From Sphingobacteriales bacterium TSM_CSS (lineage in GTDB: Bacteria > Bacteroidota > Bacteroidia > Chitinophagales > UBA2359): 58,695 nucleotides of DNA. Positions within the stretch are counted from its first letter, which is position 1; every line of letters starts with the position of its first letter. The notes beneath the pieces were generated by a model. That model was not told the origin of the DNA, did no database searches, and saw only the letters and a list, made by a program, of their open reading frames with translations. The position numbers were made by a program, and so were the translations under genes. The stretch lies in the NCBI GenBank assembly GCA_002212985.1, contig NBMY01000122.1, positions 1 through 58,695 of the forward strand. The letters are read 5' to 3'. Positions 43,715 through 52,702 of this stretch are shown one piece after another.

Positions 43715-43836
43715 TATAGCTGGTTGTTTGCATAAACCTGTGCAAGATACGCTTTTTTTGTGTTACCCTGTTTTAAGCAGGCACGATGTTTTTTTGCTGG
43801 TTTTTTAGGTGTAGTTGGCTACCCTAAAGAAGATTT

Positions 43837-45195
43837 CTAGGTGCCGGTGCCAATTTTTTGCGAAAATGCCTGAAAATCCGAAAAAATCTGCAACATTTGG
43901 TTTCTAAGCGTGGCACTGTCAATGCAATCGTAAAGCGGATTGGCATTTTGGGGCACGGGCATAAAAGCGGTTTCGGGTTCTGCAAACCGGCAGGCCGGCG
44001 CGGTGTACCAGTTGCCCTGCCGGTACAGGTAGCGGTTTCCGCTGTTAACATAGCATATTTGATTAAAGCGGTATTGTGGCAGTGTTTTACCATGGTTGTT
44101 GTACCAATAGCTTTGCATAACGGGTATTGATGCTTCGGGTTCGGTACACAAAGAAACACCTGTGTTATTGCCTCCGCAGGCTGCCAAAATGGTATAATAC
44201 AGGTCTTTGGTACTTACTTCGGTATCAATAGTGGCGGCGTGGTTTTGGAAGGGGTTTAAGATAAACAAAGGCACATGGTTGCCCGCTTCGGTAACGTTAG
44301 AAAAATGGTAGAGCCAGTTTTGGTCGCCAAAGTTTTCACCGTGGTCGGCGCAGAAAATGAGCATGGTGTTGCGGTCATTGTGCATTTCGGCAACAAACTC
44401 ATTAATGGCAGGCGCTATCAGTTCCCAACTGGTGCGCTGACGGTTTTTGAAAAGTTGCAATGTATCATCTTTAATTTCGAGTTTGCCTGTTTTGTAAAAA
44501 GTTTGGTTTACCAAATGAAACAAACCCGCCGCCTCGCGAAATTTTTTAAAAAAGCCCGGTGCGGAAAGCTGAAACGAGGGCGCTACATGGTACGGAAAAT
44601 GCGATTCCATGAGGTTAATGAACAGGAAAGTTTTTTTATTGGCGGCTTCGTTTTGGGCAATAATGTTTCGGGCTTGGTTAAGTGTGTCGAGGTGGGTAAA
44701 TTGAAGCCAGGCTTTGGTAGCCTCTAAATCTTCGGACATTTTAGCAGAAAGGAAGTCTTTGGAAAAAATCATACTTCGCAACCGTGGTTTACCCACCAAA
44801 CCCAATATTTTTTGAAACAGGTTAAACTTGGTAGGCACCATTTTCCATATTTTATGCACTTTATTAAACCCACGGTGCAGCCCAAAAATTTCGGTTGTTA
44901 CCACGTTTCCGGTAACCTGTTGGGTGTCGTAGCCAAGCAGGTTCAGTTGTTCTGCCAGGGTAGGCATGTCGCTCAAAACTTTGCGAGTTTGGCTGGTAGC
45001 ACCATGCTGGTGTGGCATGAGGCCGGTAAACAGAGAAGCCGTAGCCGGCAGTGTCCAGCAGCCTCCGGAGCGTGCCTGCGTGTATTGCAAGCCGTTTGCA
45101 GCAAGATACGGAAGCAGTATATTGTTGCCGGCATACACCGAATCGAAGCGTAAGCTATCGGCTACAATCATAATTACATTTTGTGGCTGGGGCAT
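43837..45195 (-). CDS. Sulfatase-fold (alkaline phosphatase superfamily) enzyme with threonine nucleophile
   Basis: 452 residues, no signal peptide. It begins like a sulfatase: NVIMIVADSLRFDSV with metal-binding D13, and later IFCADHGENFGD. The nucleophile region reads CWTLPATASLFTG (46-58). True sulfatases have C/S-x-P-x-R here, modified to formylglycine; this protein has T48-L-P-A-T, with no cysteine at the position and no arginine. Thr nucleophiles occur in phosphoglycerol and phosphoethanolamine transferases and phosphodiesterase-like members. The enzyme is more likely a phosphotransferase or hydrolase than a sulfatase. It is cytoplasmic by sequence, which is odd for transferases of the LtaS or EptA type. 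Function open. Confidence 0.75.
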   Translation of the reverse strand: MPQPQNVIMIVADSLRFDSVYAGNNILLPYLAANGLQYTQARSGGCWTLPATASLFTGLMPHQHGATSQTRKVLSDMPTLAEQLNLLGYDTQQVTGNVVTTEIFGLHRGFNKVHKIWKMVPTKFNLFQKILGLVGKPRLRSMIFSKDFLSAKMSEDLEATKAWLQFTHLDTLNQARNIIAQNEAANKKTFLFINLMESHFPYHVAPSFQLSAPGFFKKFREAAGLFHLVNQTFYKTGKLEIKDDTLQLFKNRQRTSWELIAPAINEFVAEMHNDRNTMLIFCADHGENFGDQNWLYHFSNVTEAGNHVPLFILNPFQNHAATIDTEVSTKDLYYTILAACGGNNTGVSLCTEPEASIPVMQSYWYNNHGKTLPQYRFNQICYVNSGNRYLYRQGNWYTAPACRFAEPETAFMPVPQNANPLYDCIDSATLRNQMLQIFSDFQAFSQKIGTGT

Positions 45196-45410
45196 AAAAT
45201 GGCTATAAAAGGGTTTGGTATGTTTGTATATGGGGGTACAAGTTACGGTAAAAGAAGATTAATCACGCACTCATTTTGGTTTTTGGAGCTAAAATTGACT
45301 TAACCCCAACAGATTCACAGACAGTATAAGGGGGGCAGAAGTTACCTATTGGTTACTGTTTTATGTTAAAAGCATATTGTTGTAATAACTTTAAGGCAAT
45401 AAAGCCAATA

Positions 45411-45418
45411 TACTTTTG
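45411..45418 (+). promoter_or_regulatory. Putative -7 box TACTTTTG of the lipoprotein gene at 45430
   Basis: Exact match to TAnnTTTG, 11 bases before the ATG; TTTA lies about 20 bases upstream. The predicted leader is very short. Confidence 0.5.
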
Positions 45419-45429
45419 CGCTAAAAAAC

Positions 45430-45960
45430 ATGAAACGAAAATTTAGCTTTATTGTTTTTGCCTTTTGCAGCCTTTTGAGCCTGTTTATAACTTCGTGCAT
45501 TCAAATTCGAAAATTACCGGCATCGGCCAACGCATTTTCCGGAGCCGTTGCAGCTGTTGAAGAAATTGAAGCAACCTGCTATAACCCTTTCTGGAAATTT
45601 GTTTATAAACCCGAAAGGTTGGTTGTAATTGAACCCTGTAAAACCGTTACCGGAAAAGTGAGGGCCATACACAGAGCGCCCGACGGCGATGTTCATTTGC
45701 GCATTATACCCGAGGACCGAACCGGTGTGCAACTTAATTTTTACAACTATACAGCCTGTTTTGGCAGTTTGGTTGCAGAAATAATATGCTCGCACAAGGG
45801 TAAAAATCCTAAAGAAAGTTGCTTTGGGTACACCAACAGCCTGCTCACGCCACGCAGGGGAGACCGGGTACAAATTACCGGCGTTTATGTGTTAGACACC
45901 AATCATGGCTGGCGCGAAATTCACCCCATCAGCAGCATTGAACTTCTGGAGCGCCGATAA
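45430..45960 (+). CDS. Secreted lipoprotein of unknown function
   Basis: 176 residues. A lipoprotein signal ends with C23 (LFITSC). The mature part contains CKTVTGKVRAIHRAPDGDVH (about 75-94), a later cysteine pair and GDRVQITGVYVLDTNHGWRE near the end. The last motif (G..YV.D..HGW.EIHP) recurs in small secreted proteins of several phyla and suggests a beta-barrel of OB-fold type. No catalytic residue is evident. A very short promoter leader precedes it. It is convergent with the DUF4197 gene. Confidence 0.75.
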   Translation: MKRKFSFIVFAFCSLLSLFITSCIQIRKLPASANAFSGAVAAVEEIEATCYNPFWKFVYKPERLVVIEPCKTVTGKVRAIHRAPDGDVHLRIIPEDRTGVQLNFYNYTACFGSLVAEIICSHKGKNPKESCFGYTNSLLTPRRGDRVQITGVYVLDTNHGWREIHPISSIELLERR

Positions 45961-46002
45961 AAACATAACCGGCAGTAGTTGTGCAGTTTTATAATTTAAC
46001 CC

Positions 46003-46031
46003 CTCCCTGCCGGCTTCATGCCGGCGGGGAG
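46003..46031. terminator. GC-rich hairpin between convergent genes
   Basis: CTCCCTGCCGGC (46003-46014) pairs with GCCGGCGGGGAG (46020-46031), 12 base pairs with one G-T pair and a 5-base loop. It lacks a T tract of good length on either side. It may act as a bidirectional terminator or a REP-like element. Confidence 0.55.
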
Positions 46032-46063
46032 TCTATGGTTCTGGGGCATTGCAGTGCCGGGGG

Positions 46064-46783
46064 TTAATCTTGCAGCTTAAATACGCGTTTCAGCAAATCG
46101 GTAATGCGGGCAAGCGGGTCTTTGCGTATTTTGGCTTCTTCCTGTGCTACCATATAAAACAGTCCGTCAAGAGCTTTTTCGGTAACAAAGGCATTTAAAT
46201 CGGGGTTTACCTTTTGCACTAAGGGTATTTGGTTGTAGCGTTTAATCACATCGTCCCAATATTTGGTAGCAGCCACTTTATTGAGCGATTTGTCAATAAC
46301 CGGCTTAAAGGCAGTGCGCAAATCGTTTGAAGTAGTTTTGCGCAGGTATTCGGTAGCTGCATTATCGGTGCCTTTCAATATATTCATGGCATCTTTAATG
46401 GTCATTTGCTTAATGGCGCTTACAAAAATGGGTTTTGCGCCTTTAGCGGCATCTTCGGCGGCGCGGTTAAGGCTCAGTACAACTTTATCCACTTCGCTGC
46501 CAAGCCCAAGGTCGCGCAGGGTTTTTTCTACCTTTTGTGCTTCGGGCGGAAACGGCAATTTTATTTTCGGGTTTTTAAAATAACCGTCTAACTTCGATAC
46601 CAAATCCGAGCCGTTGCCAATGCCAATTTCAAGTGCCTGTTTCAGCCCCTGTATTATTTCGCCTTCGGTAACCGGTTTGTTGTTCATGTTGTTTTCTACA
46701 TCTTTCAGAATTTTGGTGGCGGTGGCGCAGGAGCCAAATACCAGCAACACCGTTGCACACAATACAATTGCTAATTTGTTCAT
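46064..46783 (-). CDS. DUF4197 lipoprotein
   Basis: 239 residues. The lipoprotein signal ends at C19 (VFGSC). The mature part is helical and matches DUF4197 as I recall it: GLKQALEIGIGNGSDLVSKL, then IKDAMNILKGTDNAATEYLR and a late YN-rich stretch. Function of this family is unknown. It likely sits at the inner face of an outer membrane. A TATCTTTG box lies 34 bases upstream at 46824-46817. Confidence 0.85.
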   Translation of the reverse strand: MNKLAIVLCATVLLVFGSCATATKILKDVENNMNNKPVTEGEIIQGLKQALEIGIGNGSDLVSKLDGYFKNPKIKLPFPPEAQKVEKTLRDLGLGSEVDKVVLSLNRAAEDAAKGAKPIFVSAIKQMTIKDAMNILKGTDNAATEYLRKTTSNDLRTAFKPVIDKSLNKVAATKYWDDVIKRYNQIPLVQKVNPDLNAFVTEKALDGLFYMVAQEEAKIRKDPLARITDLLKRVFKLQD

Positions 46784-46816
46784 GAGGGTTTTGTTTTTTT
46801 ATTGATGTTAAAAATG

Positions 46817-46824
46817 CAAAGATA
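46817..46824 (-). promoter_or_regulatory. Putative -7 box TATCTTTG of the DUF4197 gene
   Basis: Exact match to TAnnTTTG on the minus strand, 34 bases before the ATG at 46783. Confidence 0.5.
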
Positions 46825-46986
46825 CAACTTGCACCCCGAAAAACGGTTTCGGGCGCGCTTATTGTTGTTTAGACGCAGTTTGCCACCCTAAAGTTATATT
46901 TCGGTATAATTTTTTACCGCCCATGCACCAATTAACTAACCCATAGGTTTTCTGACATGCAACCAAAAAACTACCCGAAAAGTCAT

Positions 46987-46994
46987 TACCTTTG
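46987..46994 (+). promoter_or_regulatory. Putative -7 box TACCTTTG of the nucleotide-sugar operon
   Basis: Exact match to TAnnTTTG, 104 bases before the ATG at 47099. The surrounding 46784-47098 spacer has no other recognisable feature. The long leader lowers confidence. Confidence 0.45.
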
Positions 46995-47098
46995 TGCTTT
47001 GTTTTGCAAGTTCTGCACCTGCCGTTAAACAACAACGCAGTAACTGCACTGCTCAAGTACATTTTTGATTAAAATAATTTAAAAACATAATAATACAA

Positions 47099-48238
47099 AT
47101 GATTGCAAAAACGCAAATTCAGATGGTTGACCTGCACGGTCAATATCTGAAAATAAAAGACGAAATAGATGCCGGCATTGCACAGGTTATAAACACCTGC
47201 TCGTTTGTAGGAGGGCCTGCGGTAAACAATTTTTGCCGGGCATTGGAAACCTACCTTGGGGTAAAACACGTTATTGGCTGCGCCAATGGCACCGATGCCC
47301 TGCATATTGCACTTATGGCGCTTAACCTGCAACCGGGCGATGAAGTGATAACTGCCTCCCACACTTTTGTGGCCACTGCCGAAGCCATTGCCCTGTTGGG
47401 GCTGAAACCCGTTTTTGTTGATGTTGACCCCAACACATTTACCCTTAACCCCGATGCAGTTGAGCGTGCCATTACCCACAAAACCCGATGCATTATGCCG
47501 GTGCATATTTACGGGCAAAGCGCTCATATGGAACCCCTGTTGCAATTAGCTTCCCGGTATAACCTTTATGTAGTGGAAGACAACGCACAGGCCATAGGCG
47601 CCAGCTACCGCCATACCAACGGAACCACCCAAAAAACCGGCACTTTGGGGCATATTGGCTGCACCTCTTTTTACCCCTCAAAAAATCTGGGCTGCTATGG
47701 CGATGGCGGCGCCATGTTTACCAACAACGACGAATTGGCAGAAAAAATGCGTCTGATTGCCAATCACGGACAGCGAACCAAGTACGACTCAACCCTTATT
47801 GGCGTAAACTCGCGCCTCGATGCCTTGCAAGCCGTGGTACTCCTTGCCAAACTCAAACATCTTGATGAATACAACCGGCAAAGGCAACAGGCTGCTGCCT
47901 TTTACGACCGGGCATTTGCCAACCACCCCTTGCTTGCCATCCCTTACCGGGCGCCATATTCTACACACGTGTTTCACCAATATACCCTTATAGTAAAGGG
48001 CAACCGCAATGCGCTTAAAGACGCCCTGCAGGAGCATGGCATTCCTACCATGATTTACTACCCCATACCCGTGCATCTGCAACAGGCTTACCTGCAATAT
48101 GGGTATGCCCAAGGCAGCCTTCCTGTAACCGAGCAACTGGCGCAACAGGTTATTTCGCTGCCCATACATACCGAAATGGACGAACAGCAACTGCATTTTA
48201 TTACGCAAACGGTTATGCAACTGGCAGAACAGGTGTAA
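47099..48238 (+). CDS. DegT/DnrJ/EryC1/StrS-type sugar aminotransferase
   Basis: 379 residues with PLP-dependent fold type I. The active-site lysine is K195 in SFYPSKNLGCYGDGG; GCANGTDAL and VVEDNAQAIGA are other family motifs. Such enzymes put an amino group on keto-sugars of nucleotide sugars for surface polysaccharides. Two nucleotide-sugar genes follow on the same strand (gap 131 bases), making a probable operon for glycan precursors. The exact substrate (3-keto or 4-keto sugar) is open. Confidence 0.92.
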   Translation: MIAKTQIQMVDLHGQYLKIKDEIDAGIAQVINTCSFVGGPAVNNFCRALETYLGVKHVIGCANGTDALHIALMALNLQPGDEVITASHTFVATAEAIALLGLKPVFVDVDPNTFTLNPDAVERAITHKTRCIMPVHIYGQSAHMEPLLQLASRYNLYVVEDNAQAIGASYRHTNGTTQKTGTLGHIGCTSFYPSKNLGCYGDGGAMFTNNDELAEKMRLIANHGQRTKYDSTLIGVNSRLDALQAVVLLAKLKHLDEYNRQRQQAAAFYDRAFANHPLLAIPYRAPYSTHVFHQYTLIVKGNRNALKDALQEHGIPTMIYYPIPVHLQQAYLQYGYAQGSLPVTEQLAQQVISLPIHTEMDEQQLHFITQTVMQLAEQV

Positions 48239-48369
48239 AACTGCCGGCAGGGTGTTGCAAATTCTGGCACTATTTTGGCTGCTTCATGGCTTTAAGACAA
48301 TTGCCGGTAAAAACGCTGTTTTCGGGCATAAACAAATTTAACCAATTATAAAAGAAACAGAAATTATTT

Positions 48370-49695
48370 ATGAACATAGCTGTAATCGGAACCGGTTACG
48401 TTGGGCTGGTAAGCGGCACTTGCTTTGCCGAAATGGGCAACCGCGTAATTTGTGTAGATATAGACGAAAAGAAAATAGCCAAACTGCAAGCGGGTGAGGT
48501 AACCATTTATGAACCCGGATTAGAACCGCTTTTTGTAAGAAATATGTTGCAAGATAGAATTCGCTTTACCACCAACCTGCGGGAAGCCGTAGAAAAATCG
48601 CAGATAATTTTTCTGGCATTGCCCACCCCGCCCGATGAAGATGGTTCGGCCGACCTTTCGTATGTGTTGGGGGTGGCTGCTCAATTGGGCCCAATGCTCA
48701 ACGAATACAAGGTAGTGGTAAACAAAAGCACCGTGCCGGTAGGAACCGCCGAAAAGGTGCGTGCCGTTATTGCACAGGAAGCAAAATACCCGTTTGATGT
48801 GGTATCAAACCCCGAATTTTTGCGCGAAGGTATAGCCATTGAAGATTTTTTAAGACCCGACAGGGTGGTAATTGGCTGCTCTTCAGACCAAGCCCGCCAA
48901 CTCATGGAGCAACTGTACGAGCCGTTTGTGCGGCAGGGAAACCCTGTGTATATGATGGACGAACGCTCTGCCGAAATTACCAAATATGCCGCCAACGCCT
49001 ACTTAGCCACCAGAATTACCTTTATGAACGAAATTGCAAACCTGTGCGAAACCCTTGGCGCCGATGTGGATATGGTGCGCCTGGGCATGGGCAGCGACAA
49101 CCGCATAGGGAAGCGCTTCTTGTTTCCGGGTATTGGCTATGGCGGCAGTTGTTTCCCGAAAGATATTTCGGCATTGGCGCAAATTGCCCGTCAAAACCAC
49201 TACAACTTCCAAATCCTGCATTCGGTATTGGAGGTAAATCACAAACAACGCATCAGCCTTATTCCCAAAATTAAGGCTTACTTTCACAACCAACTCAAGG
49301 GTAAACATTTTGCTGTTTGGGGGCTTGCCTTTAAACCCAATACCGACGATGTGCGCGAAGCGCCCGCCATTTACACCATTAACCATCTGCTTGCCGAAGG
49401 CGCAACAGTAACTGCCTTTGACCCCGAAGCTATGGAAACTACCCGGCAGGTATTGGGCAATCAAATTACCTATGCCTCCAACCCATATGAAGCCCTCAAA
49501 AACGCCGATGCACTTATCATTGCCACCGAATGGCAGGTGTTTAGAACCCCCGATTTTGAATACATGAAAGAACTGCTCAATAATGCCGTAATTTTTGACG
49601 GAAGAAACCTTTATAAACCCGCTATCCTGCAACAGGAAGGATTTTTCTACCAAAGTATTGGCCGAAAAGTGGTAAACAACCCCGAAAAACCTTAA
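48370..49695 (+). CDS. ugd: UDP-glucose 6-dehydrogenase
   Basis: 441 residues. It oxidises UDP-glucose to UDP-glucuronate with two NAD. MNIAVIGTGYVGLVSGTCFA at the start is the NAD fold; the catalytic cysteine is C261 in GYGGSCFPKDI; VNKSTVPVGTAEKV and SNPEFLREGIAIEDF are family motifs; NTDDVREAPA lies late. It is 28 bases upstream of the decarboxylase that would use the UDP-glucuronate product, so the two act in sequence. Confidence 0.96.
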   Translation: MNIAVIGTGYVGLVSGTCFAEMGNRVICVDIDEKKIAKLQAGEVTIYEPGLEPLFVRNMLQDRIRFTTNLREAVEKSQIIFLALPTPPDEDGSADLSYVLGVAAQLGPMLNEYKVVVNKSTVPVGTAEKVRAVIAQEAKYPFDVVSNPEFLREGIAIEDFLRPDRVVIGCSSDQARQLMEQLYEPFVRQGNPVYMMDERSAEITKYAANAYLATRITFMNEIANLCETLGADVDMVRLGMGSDNRIGKRFLFPGIGYGGSCFPKDISALAQIARQNHYNFQILHSVLEVNHKQRISLIPKIKAYFHNQLKGKHFAVWGLAFKPNTDDVREAPAIYTINHLLAEGATVTAFDPEAMETTRQVLGNQITYASNPYEALKNADALIIATEWQVFRTPDFEYMKELLNNAVIFDGRNLYKPAILQQEGFFYQSIGRKVVNNPEKP

Positions 49696-49723
49696 CTTAT
49701 AACCCGCAACCATCTTATTTTAA

Positions 49724-50686
49724 ATGCCCCGAATTCTGATAACCGGCGCCGCCGGATTTCTTGGCTCGCACCTTTGCGACCGATTTATTGCCGAAGATTA
49801 TGAAGTTATTGGTATGGATAACCTCCTTACCGGTAAATTGCGCAATATTGAACACCTGTTTCCGCTTAAACAGTTTCAGTTTTACCACCACGATGTTACC
49901 AAATTTGTACACATTCCCGGTAAGTTGGAGTATATCCTGCACTTTGCCTCTCCTGCAAGCCCCATAGATTACCTCAAAATGCCCATTCAAACCATGAAAG
50001 TGGGATCTTTGGGTACACACAACCTGCTTGGATTGGCGCTGGCAAAAAAAGCCCGCATTTTGGTAGCCTCCACTTCCGAAATTTATGGCGACCCCACCCA
50101 GCACCCGCAAACCGAAGAGTATTGGGGTAATGTGAACCCCATAGGGCCGCGCGGCGTTTACGACGAAGCCAAGCGTTTCCTCGAAGCCCTAACCATGGCC
50201 TACCACAATTTTCACGGACTCGAAACCCGCATTGTGCGCATTTTTAATACCTACGGACCCCGTATGCGCCTTAACGACGGCCGCGCATTGCCAACCTTTT
50301 TCCGGCAGGCAATTTTGGGGCAAGATATAACCGTTTTTGGTAACGGTACCCAAACCCGCTCTTTCTGCTATGTTTCCGATTTGGTTGAAGGTATTTACCG
50401 GCTGCTCCTCAGCAATTACCACCTGCCCGTAAACATTGGCAACCCGCAGGAAATACCCATTTTGCAATTGGCCGAAGAAGTAGTAACCTTTACAGGAGCT
50501 TCCTCTCAAATTATTTACGAACCCCTGCCGCTCGATGACCCCAAACAGCGTCAGCCCGATATTACCAAAGCCCGAAACCTGCTCGGTTGGGAGCCCAAAG
50601 TGTCGAGGCAGGAAGGTATGAAAAAAACCTACGACTACTTTAAAGAGGTAATTGCCACTGCCGCTTCTTTAGATGAGGTATTGTAA
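49724..50686 (+). CDS. uxs: UDP-glucuronate decarboxylase (UDP-xylose synthase), SDR family
   Basis: 320 residues, extended short-chain dehydrogenase. The NAD motif [10 protein letters not shown] lies at 9-18 region; the catalytic Y-x-x-x-K appears in YDEAKR with [10 protein letters not shown] before it. [11 protein letters not shown] and [19 protein letters not shown] are close to UDP-xylose synthase. It converts UDP-glucuronate to UDP-xylose through a 4-keto intermediate. It follows ugd by 28 bases, completing UDP-glucose to UDP-xylose. Confidence 0.92.
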   Translation: MPRILITGAAGFLGSHLCDRFIAEDYEVIGMDNLLTGKLRNIEHLFPLKQFQFYHHDVTKFVHIPGKLEYILHFASPASPIDYLKMPIQTMKVGSLGTHNLLGLALAKKARILVASTSEIYGDPTQHPQTEEYWGNVNPIGPRGVYDEAKRFLEALTMAYHNFHGLETRIVRIFNTYGPRMRLNDGRALPTFFRQAILGQDITVFGNGTQTRSFCYVSDLVEGIYRLLLSNYHLPVNIGNPQEIPILQLAEEVVTFTGASSQIIYEPLPLDDPKQRQPDITKARNLLGWEPKVSRQEGMKKTYDYFKEVIATAASLDEVL

Positions 50687-51242
50687 ATGCCCTTTTACCG
50701 CAAAACATAGCTGCTGATGTGCAGGGGGAGTTGTATTTTTTAACCACCTTTTCGCACCCTTTGATCTGCATTTTTCAATTTTCGGCACGGCATTTCTGCT
50801 AAACTTGAACAATTAAAGCGTTATAAATAAACGGCCATGAAAAATGGGCAACATTAGTCTGAAATCCTAAAAAGTGCAATAGCAATTTACCCCAGCGTTT
50901 TTGGTAACTGTCTTCATGTTATTCTTCCTCAATGAAAATTGCCCCAAAGTAAAAAATCTCCCGAAAAAGAGCGCTTAAAAGTAAGCGTTACAGCTATGCA
51001 GCATCTGCTTAAAAAAACTTTTGAATATACCCCATAAACACTTTGCAAGGGCGCATAAGTATAGAAACATTTAAACGAATGTCGGGTTATAAATTTGTTA
51101 TATTTAACAAACAAATACATATAGCATTTGTAAAAAAATCTATTAAAATACTGTATATTAGTACAACAAAAGTTAAGCAATTTTTAACATCAACAATTAA
51201 ATTTGCAATGCAACGATTTTTCTAACCTTAAATTTCATTACT
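50687..51242. other. AT-rich intergenic region without recognisable gene
   Basis: About 555 bases. Short frames on both strands look unconvincing; I looked for promoter-tiny ORF-terminator sets like those at 15757 and 42591 and found none. The last 45 bases hold the promoter-like box of the next gene. Confidence 0.5.
51198..51205 (+). promoter_or_regulatory. Putative -7 box TAAATTTG of the beta-barrel gene
   Basis: Exact match to TAnnTTTG, 37 bases before the ATG at 51243. Confidence 0.5.
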
Positions 51243-51812
51243 ATGAAAAAGTTACTTGTTTTTACCATGTTGATTCTTTTTGCTGTTATTTTTAATGATG
51301 TGTTTGCACAACAAAAACAACGGGTTGAACCCATAAAGAGAAATACAACTGCCACCACCAAAAGTTCCGATGCTTTAATACCGCAAGGTGCAGCCATGAT
51401 TGGCGGGGCTGTTAGTTTTGTTTCCACTATTCAGGACAGCGAGAACAGCTATATTTTTACCCTTGCACCTATTGCAGGGTATTTTGTTATTGACAACCTT
51501 GCCGTGGGCACAAGCATAGAACTAATGAAAATTAAAGATGTGGACCCCATTTTTGGTTTTGGTCCTTTTGTGCGTTACTACCTCAATATGGGCCTTTTTG
51601 TACAGGGTAAATTCCAATTTCAATCGCAGCCGGGCATTTTAGATGAAAGAGTAACCGGTTTTGCCGCCGGCCCTGCTATTGGCTATGCTGCCTTTTTAAA
51701 CAATCATGTAAGTATTGAACCCATGGTGTACTACAACCGCCATTTTGGCGATTTAGGCGAATTTAACGAAATTGGCTTACAAATTGGCGTAAATGCTTAT
51801 TTGGGGCGTTAA
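51243..51812 (+). CDS. Small outer membrane beta-barrel protein
   Basis: 189 residues. A signal peptide (1-22, ends VFAQ) is followed by a basic linker of about 25 residues. From about 48 on, amphipathic strands alternate with GG/G turns (PQGAAMIGGAVSFVSTI, FGFGPFVRYYLNMGLFVQGK), ending NEIGLQIGVNAYLGR. This is the pattern of 8-stranded OmpW/OmpX-type barrels in Bacteroidota. The closing residue is R rather than F. No function can be named. A perfect 24-base-pair hairpin follows. Confidence 0.78.
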   Translation: MKKLLVFTMLILFAVIFNDVFAQQKQRVEPIKRNTTATTKSSDALIPQGAAMIGGAVSFVSTIQDSENSYIFTLAPIAGYFVIDNLAVGTSIELMKIKDVDPIFGFGPFVRYYLNMGLFVQGKFQFQSQPGILDERVTGFAAGPAIGYAAFLNNHVSIEPMVYYNRHFGDLGEFNEIGLQIGVNAYLGR

Positions 51813-51879
51813 TAACCAACCTTAACAAAACTCTTTTGTACAAAAAGAAGTAAAGGCACTTGAGTTTTAGTTTGTTACA

Positions 51880-51928
51880 AAAAGGAAAGTTGTGCGCTTT
51901 GGCAGCCAAAGCGCACAACTTTCCTTTT
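51880..51928. terminator. Perfect 24-base-pair inverted repeat between convergent genes
   Basis: The arms 51880-51903 and 51905-51928 are exact reverse complements, beginning AAAAGGAAAGTTGTGCGC and ending in CTTTCCTTTT; only the middle base A at 51904 is unpaired, so the working loop is about CAG. A at the 5' base and T at the 3' base give an A/T tract on each strand. It is a strong bidirectional terminator candidate for the genes ending at 51812 and 52004. Confidence 0.75.
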
Positions 51929-52003
51929 AAGTGCATTAACCGCCCTTCAGCGCCAAGTTGCCACGAAGAAGCGAAGAAATTCTTTAAACATTTATTGCGC
52001 ACA

Positions 52004-52567
52004 CTACCGCTTAACAGTGGTGTATGTTCCCACAATTTGGTTAATGGCTGCAATATCGGCTTCGGCTTTGGCAATGTCCTTTTCTTTCCATTCGGTTTGG
52101 GTGTTGTGTGTTTTTGTATAACGCACCGGCGGAACGGCATCAATACGGTCGCACTCAAAACATACCGACAAGTGGGCTATCGGTTCGCCTTGTTGGTTGT
52201 ACCACACCAACCCGTGGCGCGGAATAAAACACTTGCTCAAACCCAAGGCCACTAAATCGGAACTTTGGCTCATAATCTTGCCAATAGACATTGCATCGGA
52301 CTCGGAGACAGCGCCGGTATCGGTAGCTTTGGCATTTATGGCGCCGTTTACCACAATAGCGGTTTCGGGTCTTCGGGTTTCATTTTCTGCCGGGTAGTTT
52401 TCGTTAAAAGTGTATAGCCGAACCAAAACGGCTTTGTCTGTATAAGGCCAAATGGCGTTGGCATTGCGGGCAGTTTGTGCTTGATGTGCGGCGTTGTGGC
52501 AGGCGCAGCCCAACAGCAATGCAATTGCAGGCAGCAAAAAACCGAATAATATAGAAATTCGTTTCAT
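52004..52567 (-). CDS. Secreted lipoprotein, conserved hypothetical
   Basis: 187 residues from the ATG at 52567; upstream in-frame starts would add 15 residues before the signal peptide. The lipoprotein signal ends at C21 (LLLGC). Further on, LGLSKCFIPRHGLVWYNQQG and SVCFECDRI are a distinctive cysteine-containing pair with PRH, seen in scattered bacterial proteins whose role is not known to me. No catalytic site is evident. A TATATTTG box lies 59 bases upstream. Confidence 0.72.
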   Translation of the reverse strand: MKRISILFGFLLPAIALLLGCACHNAAHQAQTARNANAIWPYTDKAVLVRLYTFNENYPAENETRRPETAIVVNGAINAKATDTGAVSESDAMSIGKIMSQSSDLVALGLSKCFIPRHGLVWYNQQGEPIAHLSVCFECDRIDAVPPVRYTKTHNTQTEWKEKDIAKAEADIAAINQIVGTYTTVKR

Positions 52568-52625
52568 GGTAGCCATGTAGTTGGTTTGTGGTAATATAGC
52601 ATATTGCGGCAAATACTGTTTAGCT

Positions 52626-52633
52626 CAAATATA
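52626..52633 (-). promoter_or_regulatory. Putative -7 box TATATTTG of the lipoprotein gene
   Basis: Exact match to TAnnTTTG on the minus strand, 59 bases before the ATG at 52567. Confidence 0.5.
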
Positions 52634-52702
52634 AGGGAATAACCCGCTTGGAAGGTAAAAAACAGGAAAAAAAGAGTTGGGGGTATGGAATTACAATCCC
52701 GC

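Noticed and set aside
46003..46031. Insertion sequence end
   Set aside because: No transposase or target-site duplication nearby; it is a hairpin in a convergent spacer.
50929..51180. Minus-strand 83-codon frame in the AT-rich spacer
   Set aside because: Composition does not look like protein and no promoter or terminator fits.
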